A DNA stretch of 48,101 nt. Origin: an uncultured Bacteroidales bacterium. GTDB taxonomy: Bacteria; Bacteroidota; Bacteroidia; Bacteroidales; Bacteroidaceae. The notes beneath the pieces are model-generated. The model saw nothing but the letters and a program-made list of their open reading frames with translations, did no database searches and was not told the DNA's origin. The translations under genes were made by a program, and so were the position numbers. Below, piece after piece: positions 37,287 to 45,206 of the stretch. The stretch spans positions 1 through 48,101 of the forward strand of contig CADBXL010000038.1 of the NCBI GenBank assembly GCA_902798615.1, read 5' to 3'. The first letter of the stretch is position 1; each line of letters opens with the position of its first letter.

Positions 37287-38401
37287 CTTAATAAGTGATA
37301 GCTTCCGCCCGCCATTGAGATGACGACACCGTTCATCTCAAGCATGAAAAGGGCGGAATTTATCGTTCCTATAGGGAGATTTGTACGGATAGCGATTTCG
37401 TTAACGTGCAAATCTCTTTCTTTTAGGGCTTCAACAATAAGTGTTTCGTCTGGTGAGAGTTCTGGGAACAACTCACGTTCTATTCCCTTGTTTTTTGCCT
37501 TTTCAAGAATGAGGTTACTATTCCAGTTCATTTCCGTTATGAAATCCTCTGCGGAAGTGATTAGTTGTGCCCCTTGTTTGCGTATAAGGTTATTACAACC
37601 TGCACTATATGGAGCATTTACGGCTCCTGGAAATGCGAATACATCTCGTGAATAGCTGTTGGCAATATCGCAAGTGATGAGACCGCCACCTTTTGCTGCG
37701 CTCTCAACGAGAATGGTAGCATCGCTCATTCCGGCTACTATTCTGTTGCGCTGAACGAAGTTGCGTTTCTCAGGTCGTGTGCCGTGTGGATATTCTGACA
37801 ATAACCCGCCATGGGAAACCATCTCTTTTGCCGTGTTGCGATGTATGTTTGGATATATGGAATCAAGTCCGTGAGCAAGAACACCGACGGTATCCATTCC
37901 AACCTTTAAAGCATTCCGATGGGCTTGTATATCCACGCCATAGGCAAGTCCGCTGATTACAAGAACATCTGGGTTCGTTTCGTGTAAATCCTCGATGAAA
38001 TGGCGGATTATGTCCTGTCCATAGACTGTACATTGACGTGTGCCTATGATGCTTATAACTTTTGCAGGATTGAGGTTTCCATTTCCACAGAAATACAAAA
38101 CAAGGGGAGCATCCTCACAATGAGTGAGGCGTTGAGGGTATTCCTCACAGCCCAAATGCAATGCCTTGATGGAGTGTGTCTCGCAGAATTTCAGTTCCTG
38201 TTCTGCGAGGGCAAGGGCATTATCAAGTCCAGAAAGCATCTGCTTCAAGTGAGGAGTTGCTTCTGGAATGGCATTTTCTATATGATGCCTGTTCTCGACT
38301 ATTGCCGTAGCCGATCCAGCCTCTTGATATAGTTGCATCAACTGAAGAGGCGACATCTGAGGCTTCAGCATTGTCAGTGCTATTGCGTTGAGTATTTCCA
38401 T
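37283..38401 (-). CDS. dprA: DNA-processing protein DprA
   Basis: The protein has 372 residues with a Rossmann-like DNA_processg_A domain: VISIIGTRQCTVYG, VLVISGLAYGVDIQAHRNAL, GVLAHGLDSIYP, GLLSEYPHGTRPEKRNFVQR, NRIVAGMSDATILVESAAKG and GLITCDIANSYSRDVFAFPG. A C-terminal winged helix follows (LKERDLHVNEIAIRTNLPIG). It loads RecA on incoming single-stranded DNA during natural transformation. It lies 22 bp after the glutaminyl cyclase stop and is the last gene of the lrp-led operon. Confidence 0.95.
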   Translation of the reverse strand: MEILNAIALTMLKPQMSPLQLMQLYQEAGSATAIVENRHHIENAIPEATPHLKQMLSGLDNALALAEQELKFCETHSIKALHLGCEEYPQRLTHCEDAPLVLYFCGNGNLNPAKVISIIGTRQCTVYGQDIIRHFIEDLHETNPDVLVISGLAYGVDIQAHRNALKVGMDTVGVLAHGLDSIYPNIHRNTAKEMVSHGGLLSEYPHGTRPEKRNFVQRNRIVAGMSDATILVESAAKGGGLITCDIANSYSRDVFAFPGAVNAPYSAGCNNLIRKQGAQLITSAEDFITEMNWNSNLILEKAKNKGIERELFPELSPDETLIVEALKERDLHVNEIAIRTNLPIGTINSALFMLEMNGVVISMAGGSYHLLS

Positions 38402-38423
38402 GAGATTATTGAGGTGTTAGTGA

Positions 38424-39407
38424 TTATTCTGAGTAGATGACTTGAATTAAAGTCTGACCAACCGCTTTCAAGGTGTTGATGTCAAGATGTTCCATGTCAT
38501 CGTTGATTGTGTGCCATGTAGGACCGAAAGAACTCTGTCGGCAATCAGGATAGAAAGGAATGATATCAACTGTTGGAATGCCAGCCTCGTTTACAGGGAT
38601 GTGGTCGTCTGTTATTTGACCACCCACTTCGTTGGTAAACATACTTCCGTAACCTGCATGACGAGCAGCAGACCATACCTTATCCACGATGGAAGCGGCA
38701 TATTTCAGCGAGAATTGCTCTTGATAGAACTTTGCACCTTGGCCGCCAACCATATCAAGGAGAATGCCAAACTGCGGTTTGTAGTTCTCTGGAAGGTTTT
38801 TTGCCCAATACTGAGCTCCGAGAGCCCATGTATTCTCGCTATCCTCATTCTTTTCAGCCCATTGTGGGGTTCCGTAGTCCTCTGCATCGAAGCATACAAG
38901 GTCAACGCCGATGGCAAGTGTAGTGTCATTCTGAAGAAGACGTGCCACTTCAAGCATTACTCCTACGCCTGAGGCACCATCATTTGCTGCAAGTACAGGC
39001 TTGTGCCAGTTGGTAGAATCTGGGTCGTTGTCAGCCCATGGACGGCTATCCCAATGAGCGCAAATGAGAATACGTCTCTCTGCCTGTGGGTTGAAATGAG
39101 CGATGATATTGGTAGAGTGGAGCTTTGTGCCATCCCAACCTGTGAGATCTGCTTTTTGTGTCTCTACTTCCAGACCGAATCCCTTGAACTTATTTACTAT
39201 CCATTCCTCGCAGAGGTCATGCGCCTTACTGTTCATTGTTCGTGGACCGAAGTCGCATTGTGCCTGACAATAGGCCATTGCAGAATCTGCCATGAAGGCT
39301 GGACCTACTGGCTGTAGAACCTCTTCGGTTGCTTGCTTATTGCTTTTGCAGGAAGTGAAAAGCGATGCAACTAAGAGAAAACTAAGGAAAATGTATTTAC
39401 TGTTCAT
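38424..39407 (-). CDS. Glutaminyl-peptide cyclotransferase, M28-type lipoprotein
   Basis: The protein has 327 residues. The signal MNSKYIFLSFLLVASLFTSC has a lipobox cysteine at 20. The M28 zinc fold shows LICAHWDSRPWADND (first metal histidine and aspartate), LAANDGASGVGVMLEVARL (bridging aspartate), LVCFDAEDYG (base and metal) and the last histidine in FGPTWHTINDDMEHLD. Members cyclise N-terminal glutamine to pyroglutamate on exported peptides. The frame extends to 39428, but the ATG at 39407 lies right at the signal peptide and 10 bp past the preceding stop. Confidence 0.9.
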   Translation of the reverse strand: MNSKYIFLSFLLVASLFTSCKSNKQATEEVLQPVGPAFMADSAMAYCQAQCDFGPRTMNSKAHDLCEEWIVNKFKGFGLEVETQKADLTGWDGTKLHSTNIIAHFNPQAERRILICAHWDSRPWADNDPDSTNWHKPVLAANDGASGVGVMLEVARLLQNDTTLAIGVDLVCFDAEDYGTPQWAEKNEDSENTWALGAQYWAKNLPENYKPQFGILLDMVGGQGAKFYQEQFSLKYAASIVDKVWSAARHAGYGSMFTNEVGGQITDDHIPVNEAGIPTVDIIPFYPDCRQSSFGPTWHTINDDMEHLDINTLKAVGQTLIQVIYSE

Positions 39408-39417
39408 ATATAAGTTT

Positions 39418-41217
39418 TTATTTTGCATTTTGAACCTCCTCCATTACGCGTAGCCAGTTACCTCCCCATATCTTCGCAATATCACTTTCTGAATAGCGAC
39501 GACGAAGAAGCTGACGGGTAAACTGCTGAATATCTGAGGCATCACGCATTCCACGTACACCACCATCACCATCGAAATCTGTACCGATTCCAACGTGGTC
39601 AATGCCCATAATGTCTATTGCATGTTCAAGATGCTTGATTCCATCAAGGATATCAGCTTCGCCTGTCTTTTGCAAGAATCCGTGGTAGAAAGTAGTATGT
39701 ACGACACCTCCCTTTGCTGCTATTGCGCGTAACTGGTCGTCTGTGAGGTTGCGAGGATGATCACAAAGGATGCGGGAATTGGAATGAGAGCATACAATTG
39801 GCTTCTCACTAATCTCAAGGGCATCATAGAAACTCTTCTCACCTGCGTGGCTCATATCTACCATAATGCCTAAGCGATTCATTTCCTTGATTACCTGTTC
39901 GCCAAACTCAGAAACGCCCTTATGAGTGTTACATCCACGGGCAGAGTCACAGATATCATTATCGCCATTATGGCAAAGAGTCATATATACTATGCCTCTA
40001 TCCGCAAAATGCCTCAGCTTGTCAAGGCTGTGCTCAATGGCAAGACCGTTCTCGATTCCGAGCATAATGCTCTTCTTGCCCATCTGCTTATTGGCATAGA
40101 GATCTGCGGATGTTCTTGCTATGCCAAGATAGTCAGGTACTCGGGCAACAGTAGATTCTATGATGTCAAATATGGAATCTGCGTAGGTGGCAGGTGTAAT
40201 AGACATCCTTCCCTTTGGAAAGGCTTGGTTAGGCTTTATATTCTCATAGAACTCTTGCCCTTCCTTTGGCTGTGGAAGATAAGCCACCATGATAGTAGCA
40301 TCCTGACGACCGTCCGTCATCTTATGGAGATCAACAAGAATGCGGCTGTCTCGCTTTGTAAAGTCAACCCCCTCATGGAAGAACATTGGGGTGTCACAAT
40401 GTGTATCGAGGGTAAGGATGCGGGAATGAAGTTCTCCCACATTCTTATATTCCCTTGCAGAATCAACGAGCCACTTGAACAAGGGAAGTCCGTCCTTGCC
40501 AAGCCATTCAGGATGCCATTGCACACCCATCACGTTCTTGTATTCGGTGCTTTCAATAGCCTCTATGATGCCATCCTTTGAATGTGCTGTGGCACGGAAA
40601 AGAGAGCCAGGATTATCAACAGCCTGATGATGGAAAGAGTTGACGTGGAGGGTGTTGGGTGATGGGTGTTGGGTGATGGTAGTTGGGAAATATATGCTAT
40701 GAAGCATACTTCCTTCTTCTATAACAACCGAATGAGTTGCTTCTTCTCTATTTGCGTCCTGTGAATGTTTGATTGTTGCCTGTGAACTGATATCCTGTGC
40801 AACGTGTCCTCCAAGAGCCATCGCAAGTGTCTGGATGCCTCGGCATATTCCCAACATAGGAATCTGCTTGTTGTAGGCAAGACGGGTGAGAATCAACTCG
40901 GCAGCATCGCGCTCCTTGTTGATGTTATGGAGTTTTGGCGAAGGCTCTTCTCCACACCATAACGGATTATAGTCGCCACCGCCAGTTAGCAGAATACCAT
41001 CCACTTTCTCAAGGGTATCAGCAATTATTGCTGTATCGGCAAAGGGTGGTATAATAACAGGAACGCCACCGGCGTTGATGATCTGCTTGTAATAGCGATC
41101 GCGCACCGTGGCGTCTATATCTGAATAGTTAGCCGTTATGCCAATGACAGGACGGTTCTCTGCTTCTGGAAAGTTCTCGTAAGCAGGACTTAAAAGTTCA
41201 TCTAAGGAGAAGCTCAT
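39418..41217 (-). CDS. Fusion of class I glutamine amidotransferase-like (C26) and membrane dipeptidase (M19)
   Basis: The protein has 599 residues. Residues about 20-255 form a PuuD-like C26 domain with GICRGIQ (Cys125), FHHQAV and GVQWHPEW (His235, Glu237). Residues about 265-595 form an M19 dipeptidase: LDTHCDTP (His273 and Asp275 metal ligands), MLGIENGLAIE, MVDMSHAGE, PIVCSHSNSR and HVGIGTDFDGDGG. No signal peptide is seen, so it is probably cytoplasmic. A combined gamma-glutamyl bond and dipeptide hydrolysis is inferred. Two segments, TTITQHPSPNTLH (179-191) and KPNQAFPKGR (328-337), are encoded by dispersed repeats yet keep the frame. It follows lrp by 31 bp and precedes the cyclase gene. 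Confidence 0.88.
   Translation of the reverse strand: MSFSLDELLSPAYENFPEAENRPVIGITANYSDIDATVRDRYYKQIINAGGVPVIIPPFADTAIIADTLEKVDGILLTGGGDYNPLWCGEEPSPKLHNINKERDAAELILTRLAYNKQIPMLGICRGIQTLAMALGGHVAQDISSQATIKHSQDANREEATHSVVIEEGSMLHSIYFPTTITQHPSPNTLHVNSFHHQAVDNPGSLFRATAHSKDGIIEAIESTEYKNVMGVQWHPEWLGKDGLPLFKWLVDSAREYKNVGELHSRILTLDTHCDTPMFFHEGVDFTKRDSRILVDLHKMTDGRQDATIMVAYLPQPKEGQEFYENIKPNQAFPKGRMSITPATYADSIFDIIESTVARVPDYLGIARTSADLYANKQMGKKSIMLGIENGLAIEHSLDKLRHFADRGIVYMTLCHNGDNDICDSARGCNTHKGVSEFGEQVIKEMNRLGIMVDMSHAGEKSFYDALEISEKPIVCSHSNSRILCDHPRNLTDDQLRAIAAKGGVVHTTFYHGFLQKTGEADILDGIKHLEHAIDIMGIDHVGIGTDFDGDGGVRGMRDASDIQQFTRQLLRRRYSESDIAKIWGGNWLRVMEEVQNAK
40204..40237. repeat. Dispersed repeat copy within a coding region
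   Basis: This is the inverted copy, with one mismatch, of 31517-31552. It lies in frame within the C26-M19 gene and encodes KPNQAFPKGR in the M19 half. Confidence 0.8.
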
Positions 41218-41248
41218 ACTTCGTAATTATCAGGATGAAAAGAGTGGA

Positions 41249-41713
41249 TTACTCTTCTGCACGAACTGGAATCTCACGCTTGATGCTCTGCTCCAACGAG
41301 ATAAGTGTCTCTGTTGATACAACGCCGTGGATGCATTGCAACTGATTGTTGAGCAAATGCATCAACTGCTCGTTGTCACGAACATAGAGCTTTACGAGCA
41401 TTGTGTAAGGACCAGTAGTGAAGTGGCATTCCACAATCTCTGGGATATTCATAAGCTGCTTGACTACATCCTTGTACATAGAGCCGCGCTCAAGTCGGAT
41501 ACCAACATAGGTGCAAGTGCTGTAACCAAGTGACTTCGGGTTTACGTCGAATCCGCTACCAGTTATCACACCGTCTTCAATAAGATGTTGTACGCGCTGG
41601 TGAATAGCTGCACGTGATACTCCACATTCTGCTGCCACGTCCTTGAAAGGGATACGGGCATTAAGAGCAAGGATACTCAGGATTTTCTTGTCAAGTTTGT
41701 CAATTTTTTCCAT
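41249..41713 (-). CDS. Lrp/AsnC family transcriptional regulator
   Basis: The protein has 154 residues. The N-terminal helix-turn-helix is KLDKKILSILALNARIPFKD plus CGVSRAAIHQRVQHL. The C-terminal RAM ligand-binding domain follows (TYVGIRLERGSMYKDVVKQL ... TGPYTMLVKLYVRD). These proteins sense amino acids and control uptake or metabolism genes. The gene leads an operon with the C26-M19 fusion, the glutaminyl cyclase and dprA. A matched inverted pair in its promoter (41719-41730 and 41784-41795) suggests autoregulation. Confidence 0.92.
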   Translation of the reverse strand: MEKIDKLDKKILSILALNARIPFKDVAAECGVSRAAIHQRVQHLIEDGVITGSGFDVNPKSLGYSTCTYVGIRLERGSMYKDVVKQLMNIPEIVECHFTTGPYTMLVKLYVRDNEQLMHLLNNQLQCIHGVVSTETLISLEQSIKREIPVRAEE

Positions 41714-41718
41714 CTCGA

Positions 41719-41810
41719 TTATTGAGTAATAAATTGGTTTTCCTATAATCTATCGTCATTGTTTGACTCATATTGTAAGCAAAATTACTCAATAAACCTG
41801 AATTATGCAA
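41719..41810 (-). promoter_or_regulatory. lrp-like gene promoter with paired 12-bp inverted sites
   Basis: On the minus strand there is TTG (41808-41810), a 20-bp spacer and TAATTTTG (-7, 41780-41787). The word ttattgagtaat (41719-41730) and its perfect inverse attactcaataa (41784-41795) lie 53 bp apart. One overlaps the -7 box, and the other lies in the leader just before the ATG. ATTGAGTAAT is itself partly symmetric, as Lrp-type sites are. Confidence 0.6.
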
Positions 41811-41840
41811 CATTTTGACAGAAAAATTATAAAAAAGTGG

Positions 41841-42275
41841 TTATTTTGCTAACAAATTAACACTTTTTGCCATTTCGAGAGCCTTATTTTCGGCAGCTTC
41901 CATGATTTCTCGCTCACCAGGTCCCTTGTCGTTGATGCCACAGAGGTGTAGGATACCATGTATAATAACTCTGAATAGTTCTTCTTCGTATGTTTTTCCA
42001 AAGAGTTCCGCATTACTTTTCACAGTATCAAGACTAATCACAAGGTCACCATTTATGATATCATCTTCATCATAGTCGAAGGTGATGATATCTGTGTAAT
42101 AGTCATGGCCAAGATATTCGTTGTTGACTTCAAGAATCTTCTCGTCGTCAACAAACATATAACCGACCTCGCCAACCTTGCGGCCATAGGAAGCGGCTAC
42201 CTGTTTAATCCAAGCAGAAGTATCGCGTTTGCGAATCTTCGGCATCTTTACGTTTTCTGAAGAATATGTAATCAT
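41841..42275 (-). CDS. ybeY: Endoribonuclease YbeY (rRNA maturation)
   Basis: The protein has 144 residues. The metal motif is HGILHLCGINDKGPGE. The usual third histidine of HGxLHLxGxDH is not present at its normal place, which is a pattern known in Bacteroidota orthologues as far as I recall. Upstream are EVNNEYLGHDYYTDIITFDY and GDLVISLDTVKSNA, typical for the family. It acts in 16S rRNA 3'-end maturation and ribosome quality control. It follows coaD by 29 bp, with an attacgaattac repeat in the gap. Confidence 0.92.
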   Translation of the reverse strand: MITYSSENVKMPKIRKRDTSAWIKQVAASYGRKVGEVGYMFVDDEKILEVNNEYLGHDYYTDIITFDYDEDDIINGDLVISLDTVKSNAELFGKTYEEELFRVIIHGILHLCGINDKGPGEREIMEAAENKALEMAKSVNLLAK

Positions 42276-42279
42276 ATTT

Positions 42280-42307
42280 TTAATTACGAATTACAAATTA
42301 CGAATTA
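42280..42307. repeat. Short tandem attac(g/a)aa repeat between coaD and ybeY
   Basis: Three nearly identical units (aattacgaatt / acaaatt / acgaatt) fill the intergenic gap. There is no stem-loop of note. Confidence 0.6.
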
Positions 42308-42775
42308 CCTAAGTTCCTGCTTTGGCAAGAACTGACTAACATCTTTTCCGAACATCTTCAATGTCCTTATCATACTTGATGAAAGGGCAGAAAGCTCCGG
42401 ACGAGAGTAGAAAAGGATTGTATCCAAACCATCGCTGAGCAGTTTGTTGAAGTCTGCCTGATCACGCTCGTATTCAAAGTCCTTGATTGAACGGACGCCC
42501 TTCACGATAGCCACAGCATTATGTCGCTTGGCAAGATCAACGGTGAGGTCGGAATAAGCCTCCACAACAACACGTGGATCATTCTCGTACACCTTCCTTA
42601 TCTGGGTTACGCGCGCCTCAATCTCCGGACTCAGAAAACTGTCTTTCGTTTCCTTGTCAGGATTGTAGCCGATACCGATGATAATCTTATCGAATATCTT
42701 CAGGGCTCGCTCCACTATGTCTGCGTGACCGATAGTAAAAGGATTGAATGTGCCGGTGAAAAGTGCTGTCTTCAT
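42305..42775 (-). CDS. coaD: Phosphopantetheine adenylyltransferase
   Basis: The protein has 156 residues. The nucleotidyltransferase motif is FTGTFNPFTIGHADIVERAL (the TxGH type), followed by IIIGIGYNPDKETKDSFLSP, VRSIKDFEYERDQA and the LSSSMIRTL segment near the C-terminus. It makes dephospho-CoA from phosphopantetheine and ATP. It starts 3 bp after the ruvB stop. Confidence 0.95.
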   Translation of the reverse strand: MKTALFTGTFNPFTIGHADIVERALKIFDKIIIGIGYNPDKETKDSFLSPEIEARVTQIRKVYENDPRVVVEAYSDLTVDLAKRHNAVAIVKGVRSIKDFEYERDQADFNKLLSDGLDTILFYSRPELSALSSSMIRTLKMFGKDVSQFLPKQELR

Positions 42776-42778
42776 ATC

Positions 42779-43819
42779 TTAATCAAAGAATGATGGACTA
42801 ATGATGTTACTGTTAGTGCGATACATATCCCTGCCGAGATGGTTGTATGCAAGTTCTGTTGCCATACGACCTCTTGATGTCCTCTTGAGGAAACCTTCCA
42901 TGATGAGGTAAGGCTCATATACATCCTCTATGGTTCCTGCATCCTCACCAATAGCTGTGGCGATAGTTCCGATACCCACAGGACCGCCTTTGAACTTGTC
43001 GATGATGGTGGTGAGAATCTTGTTGTCGATATCATCAAGACCGTATTCATCAATGTTAAGGGCTGTGAGAGCCACCTTTGCTATCTTTGTGTCAATATTG
43101 CCGTTGCCTTTTACCTGAGCAAAATCACGCACACGACGGAGAAGGCCGTTTGCGATACGAGGCGTACCTCTTGAACGACGTGAAATCTCATCTGCAGCCT
43201 CGTCGCTTATAGGCATTCCGAGTAGTCGGGCAGAGCGCTTTATGATACGTGAAAGGGTATCAGGATCGTAATATTCAAGGTGCATGTTAATGCCGAAACG
43301 GGCACGCAGAGGAGCTGTCAGCAATCCGCTACGGGTAGTGGCACCGATAAGCGTGAACGGATTGAGGTCTATCTGGATTGATCGGGCTGACGGTCCCTTA
43401 TCTATCATGATATCAATGCGATAGTCTTCCATTGCCGAATAAAGGTATTCCTCTACGACAGGTGAAAGACGATGGATCTCATCAATGAAGAGCACATCGT
43501 TGGTTTCAAGCGATGTGAGGATACCGGCAAGGTCACCCGGCTTGTCGAGTACAGGACCGGAAGTGATCTTGAAACCCACGCCGAGTTCGTTGGCTATGAT
43601 ATTGCTGAGAGTCGTCTTGCCAAGTCCCGGAGGACCGTGGAGTAGGGTGTGGTCGAGAGGTTCTCCGCGGAACTTTGCGGCTTCCACAAAGACCTGCAGA
43701 TTCTCCACAACACTCTTCTGACCGCTGAAATCCTCGAATTGCAGCGGACGTAGTGCTTTCTCAAATTCCTTCTCGGAACTCGATATGCGTTCTTCGTGTA
43801 TGTTGAAGTCTTCTGTCAT
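42779..43819 (-). CDS. ruvB: Holliday junction branch migration ATPase RuvB
   Basis: The protein has 346 residues. Walker A is [13 protein letters not shown], Walker B is [12 protein letters not shown], and sensor 1 with the arginine finger follows around [19 protein letters not shown]. The C-terminal winged helix includes [20 protein letters not shown] and [16 protein letters not shown]. It drives branch migration with RuvA. It is the first gene of ruvB-coaD-ybeY. Its -7 box ends only 7 bp before the ATG. Confidence 0.97.
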   Translation of the reverse strand: MTEDFNIHEERISSSEKEFEKALRPLQFEDFSGQKSVVENLQVFVEAAKFRGEPLDHTLLHGPPGLGKTTLSNIIANELGVGFKITSGPVLDKPGDLAGILTSLETNDVLFIDEIHRLSPVVEEYLYSAMEDYRIDIMIDKGPSARSIQIDLNPFTLIGATTRSGLLTAPLRARFGINMHLEYYDPDTLSRIIKRSARLLGMPISDEAADEISRRSRGTPRIANGLLRRVRDFAQVKGNGNIDTKIAKVALTALNIDEYGLDDIDNKILTTIIDKFKGGPVGIGTIATAIGEDAGTIEDVYEPYLIMEGFLKRTSRGRMATELAYNHLGRDMYRTNSNIISPSFFD

Positions 43820-43826
43820 TAGTTGG

Positions 43827-43857
43827 CAAAGTTACTCATTTTTCTTGAATGGGCAAA
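43827..43857 (-). promoter_or_regulatory. ruvB promoter, near-leaderless
   Basis: On the minus strand there is TTTG (43854-43857), a 19-bp spacer and TAACTTTG (43827-43834). The ATG ends at 43819, so transcription would start at or next to the start codon. Confidence 0.6.
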
Positions 43858-43876
43858 AAATATAGGCATTTAATTC

Positions 43877-43905
43877 TTGTTTTTCGTCTATTTGTATTAT
43901 TTTTG
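43877..43905 (+). promoter_or_regulatory. Promoter of the THUMP-like methyltransferase gene
   Basis: A TTG at 43877-43879, an 18-bp spacer and TATTTTTG at 43898-43905. It is divergent from the ruvB promoter. Confidence 0.5.
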
Positions 43906-43943
43906 CGGTGGAAAAGAAATCACTCACCTTAAATCCGGTTTGA

Positions 43944-45206
43944 ATGAACATATCAGAAGCAACTATCGATTTTGTTTGCAAGCATGCAAATGATGATGTA
44001 AGGAAACTCGCGCTCTCGGCAAAGAGAACGGAGAAACTTGACCTGTCGTTTGCCCTTGACCAGATTGCCGGCAGACAAAAGGCTCGAACAAAGCTTCCTT
44101 CGTGGTATGCTTTGGCTGCTTTGGGTGAGGGTGTTGATGAGGCTCATTTCCTTGTCTTTCCGCCTCATATATCTATGGAGCAATGCTCGTCTGAGCAAAC
44201 GGCACGCTACAAGAAGCGCATTCTTGACCGCCTCCTCCCCTCTATTCTCGACCATCCTTGGTCGAGAAACACCCATTTTATCGATATAACCGGCGGCTTC
44301 GGCGTGGATTTCTCATATCTTGCACAAGGCTTTGCTGAGGCTACATACGTTGAGCGACAAGAGCATCTGTGTGAGATTGCGAGGCATAACTTCCCATTAC
44401 TCGGTTTGCCTAAAGCGAATGTTATTTGTAAGGAACTTGATAGTCCTCTTCAGCTCCCAAGTTTGGGAGCAGCCTTACAAGAAACCATTGTTTTCATAGA
44501 TCCTGCCCGTCGTGATACTAATGGCAATAGAACGTATGCTATTGGCGATTGTATCCCCAATATCCTCGATTTCATCGGGGAATTGTTGAACAGAACGGCC
44601 GTTGTGATGGTAAAGCTGTCGCCTATGCTCGACTGGCATCAAACTGTTGAGGATATAAACCGTGCCTCTGGTTCGGGAAATGCCGTTAGGGAAGTTCATA
44701 TCGTCTCTACCCAGAATGAGTGCAAGGAACTATTGCTTGTGCTTTCCGAGAGATATGAAAGTGAGCTCGAAGTGCATTGTGTTAATGATGATGATGTGTT
44801 TGTCTTTACTCCGGGTGAGGCTAATTCCTCTATCTCAGAATCAAGAAGTACGGAAAAACTCTTTGTTCCTAATGCCTCTGTGATGAAAGCTGGATGTTTC
44901 CCAGAAATAGAAGCACGCTTTGGCATAAGGCAGATTGGCAAGAATTCGCATCTCTTTATCGGAGGTGAGGATATTGTAGGCTTTCCCGGTCGTGTGTTTA
45001 ACATCCTGTGTGTCACGACAATGAACAAGAAGGAGTTGAAATCTGCCCTTGCAGGAATTGATAAGGCAAACATAACAACACGCAACTTCCCCCTTTCACC
45101 AGAACAGCTTCGTAAACGCCTTAAAATCAAGGATGGTGGTGATATTTATCTCTTCGCCACCACAACAGATGAAGAAGAACACATCATCTATGTTACTGGA
45201 AAGTAA
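43944..45206 (+). CDS. SAM-dependent methyltransferase with C-terminal THUMP-like domain
   Basis: The protein has 420 residues. An N-terminal helical part (about 1-105) precedes a class I methyltransferase domain with FIDITGGFGVDFSYLAQG (motif I), ATYVERQEHLCEIARHNF (motif II) and VFIDPARRDTNGNR (motif IV, DPAR), followed by VVMVKLSPMLDW. The C-terminal 90 residues (from about 330) are a beta-rich THUMP-like region. This layout matches Bacteroidota proteins annotated as THUMP-like methyltransferases; an RNA substrate is inferred. The gene is single. The start follows a clear promoter. Confidence 0.85.
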   Translation: MNISEATIDFVCKHANDDVRKLALSAKRTEKLDLSFALDQIAGRQKARTKLPSWYALAALGEGVDEAHFLVFPPHISMEQCSSEQTARYKKRILDRLLPSILDHPWSRNTHFIDITGGFGVDFSYLAQGFAEATYVERQEHLCEIARHNFPLLGLPKANVICKELDSPLQLPSLGAALQETIVFIDPARRDTNGNRTYAIGDCIPNILDFIGELLNRTAVVMVKLSPMLDWHQTVEDINRASGSGNAVREVHIVSTQNECKELLLVLSERYESELEVHCVNDDDVFVFTPGEANSSISESRSTEKLFVPNASVMKAGCFPEIEARFGIRQIGKNSHLFIGGEDIVGFPGRVFNILCVTTMNKKELKSALAGIDKANITTRNFPLSPEQLRKRLKIKDGGDIYLFATTTDEEEHIIYVTGK

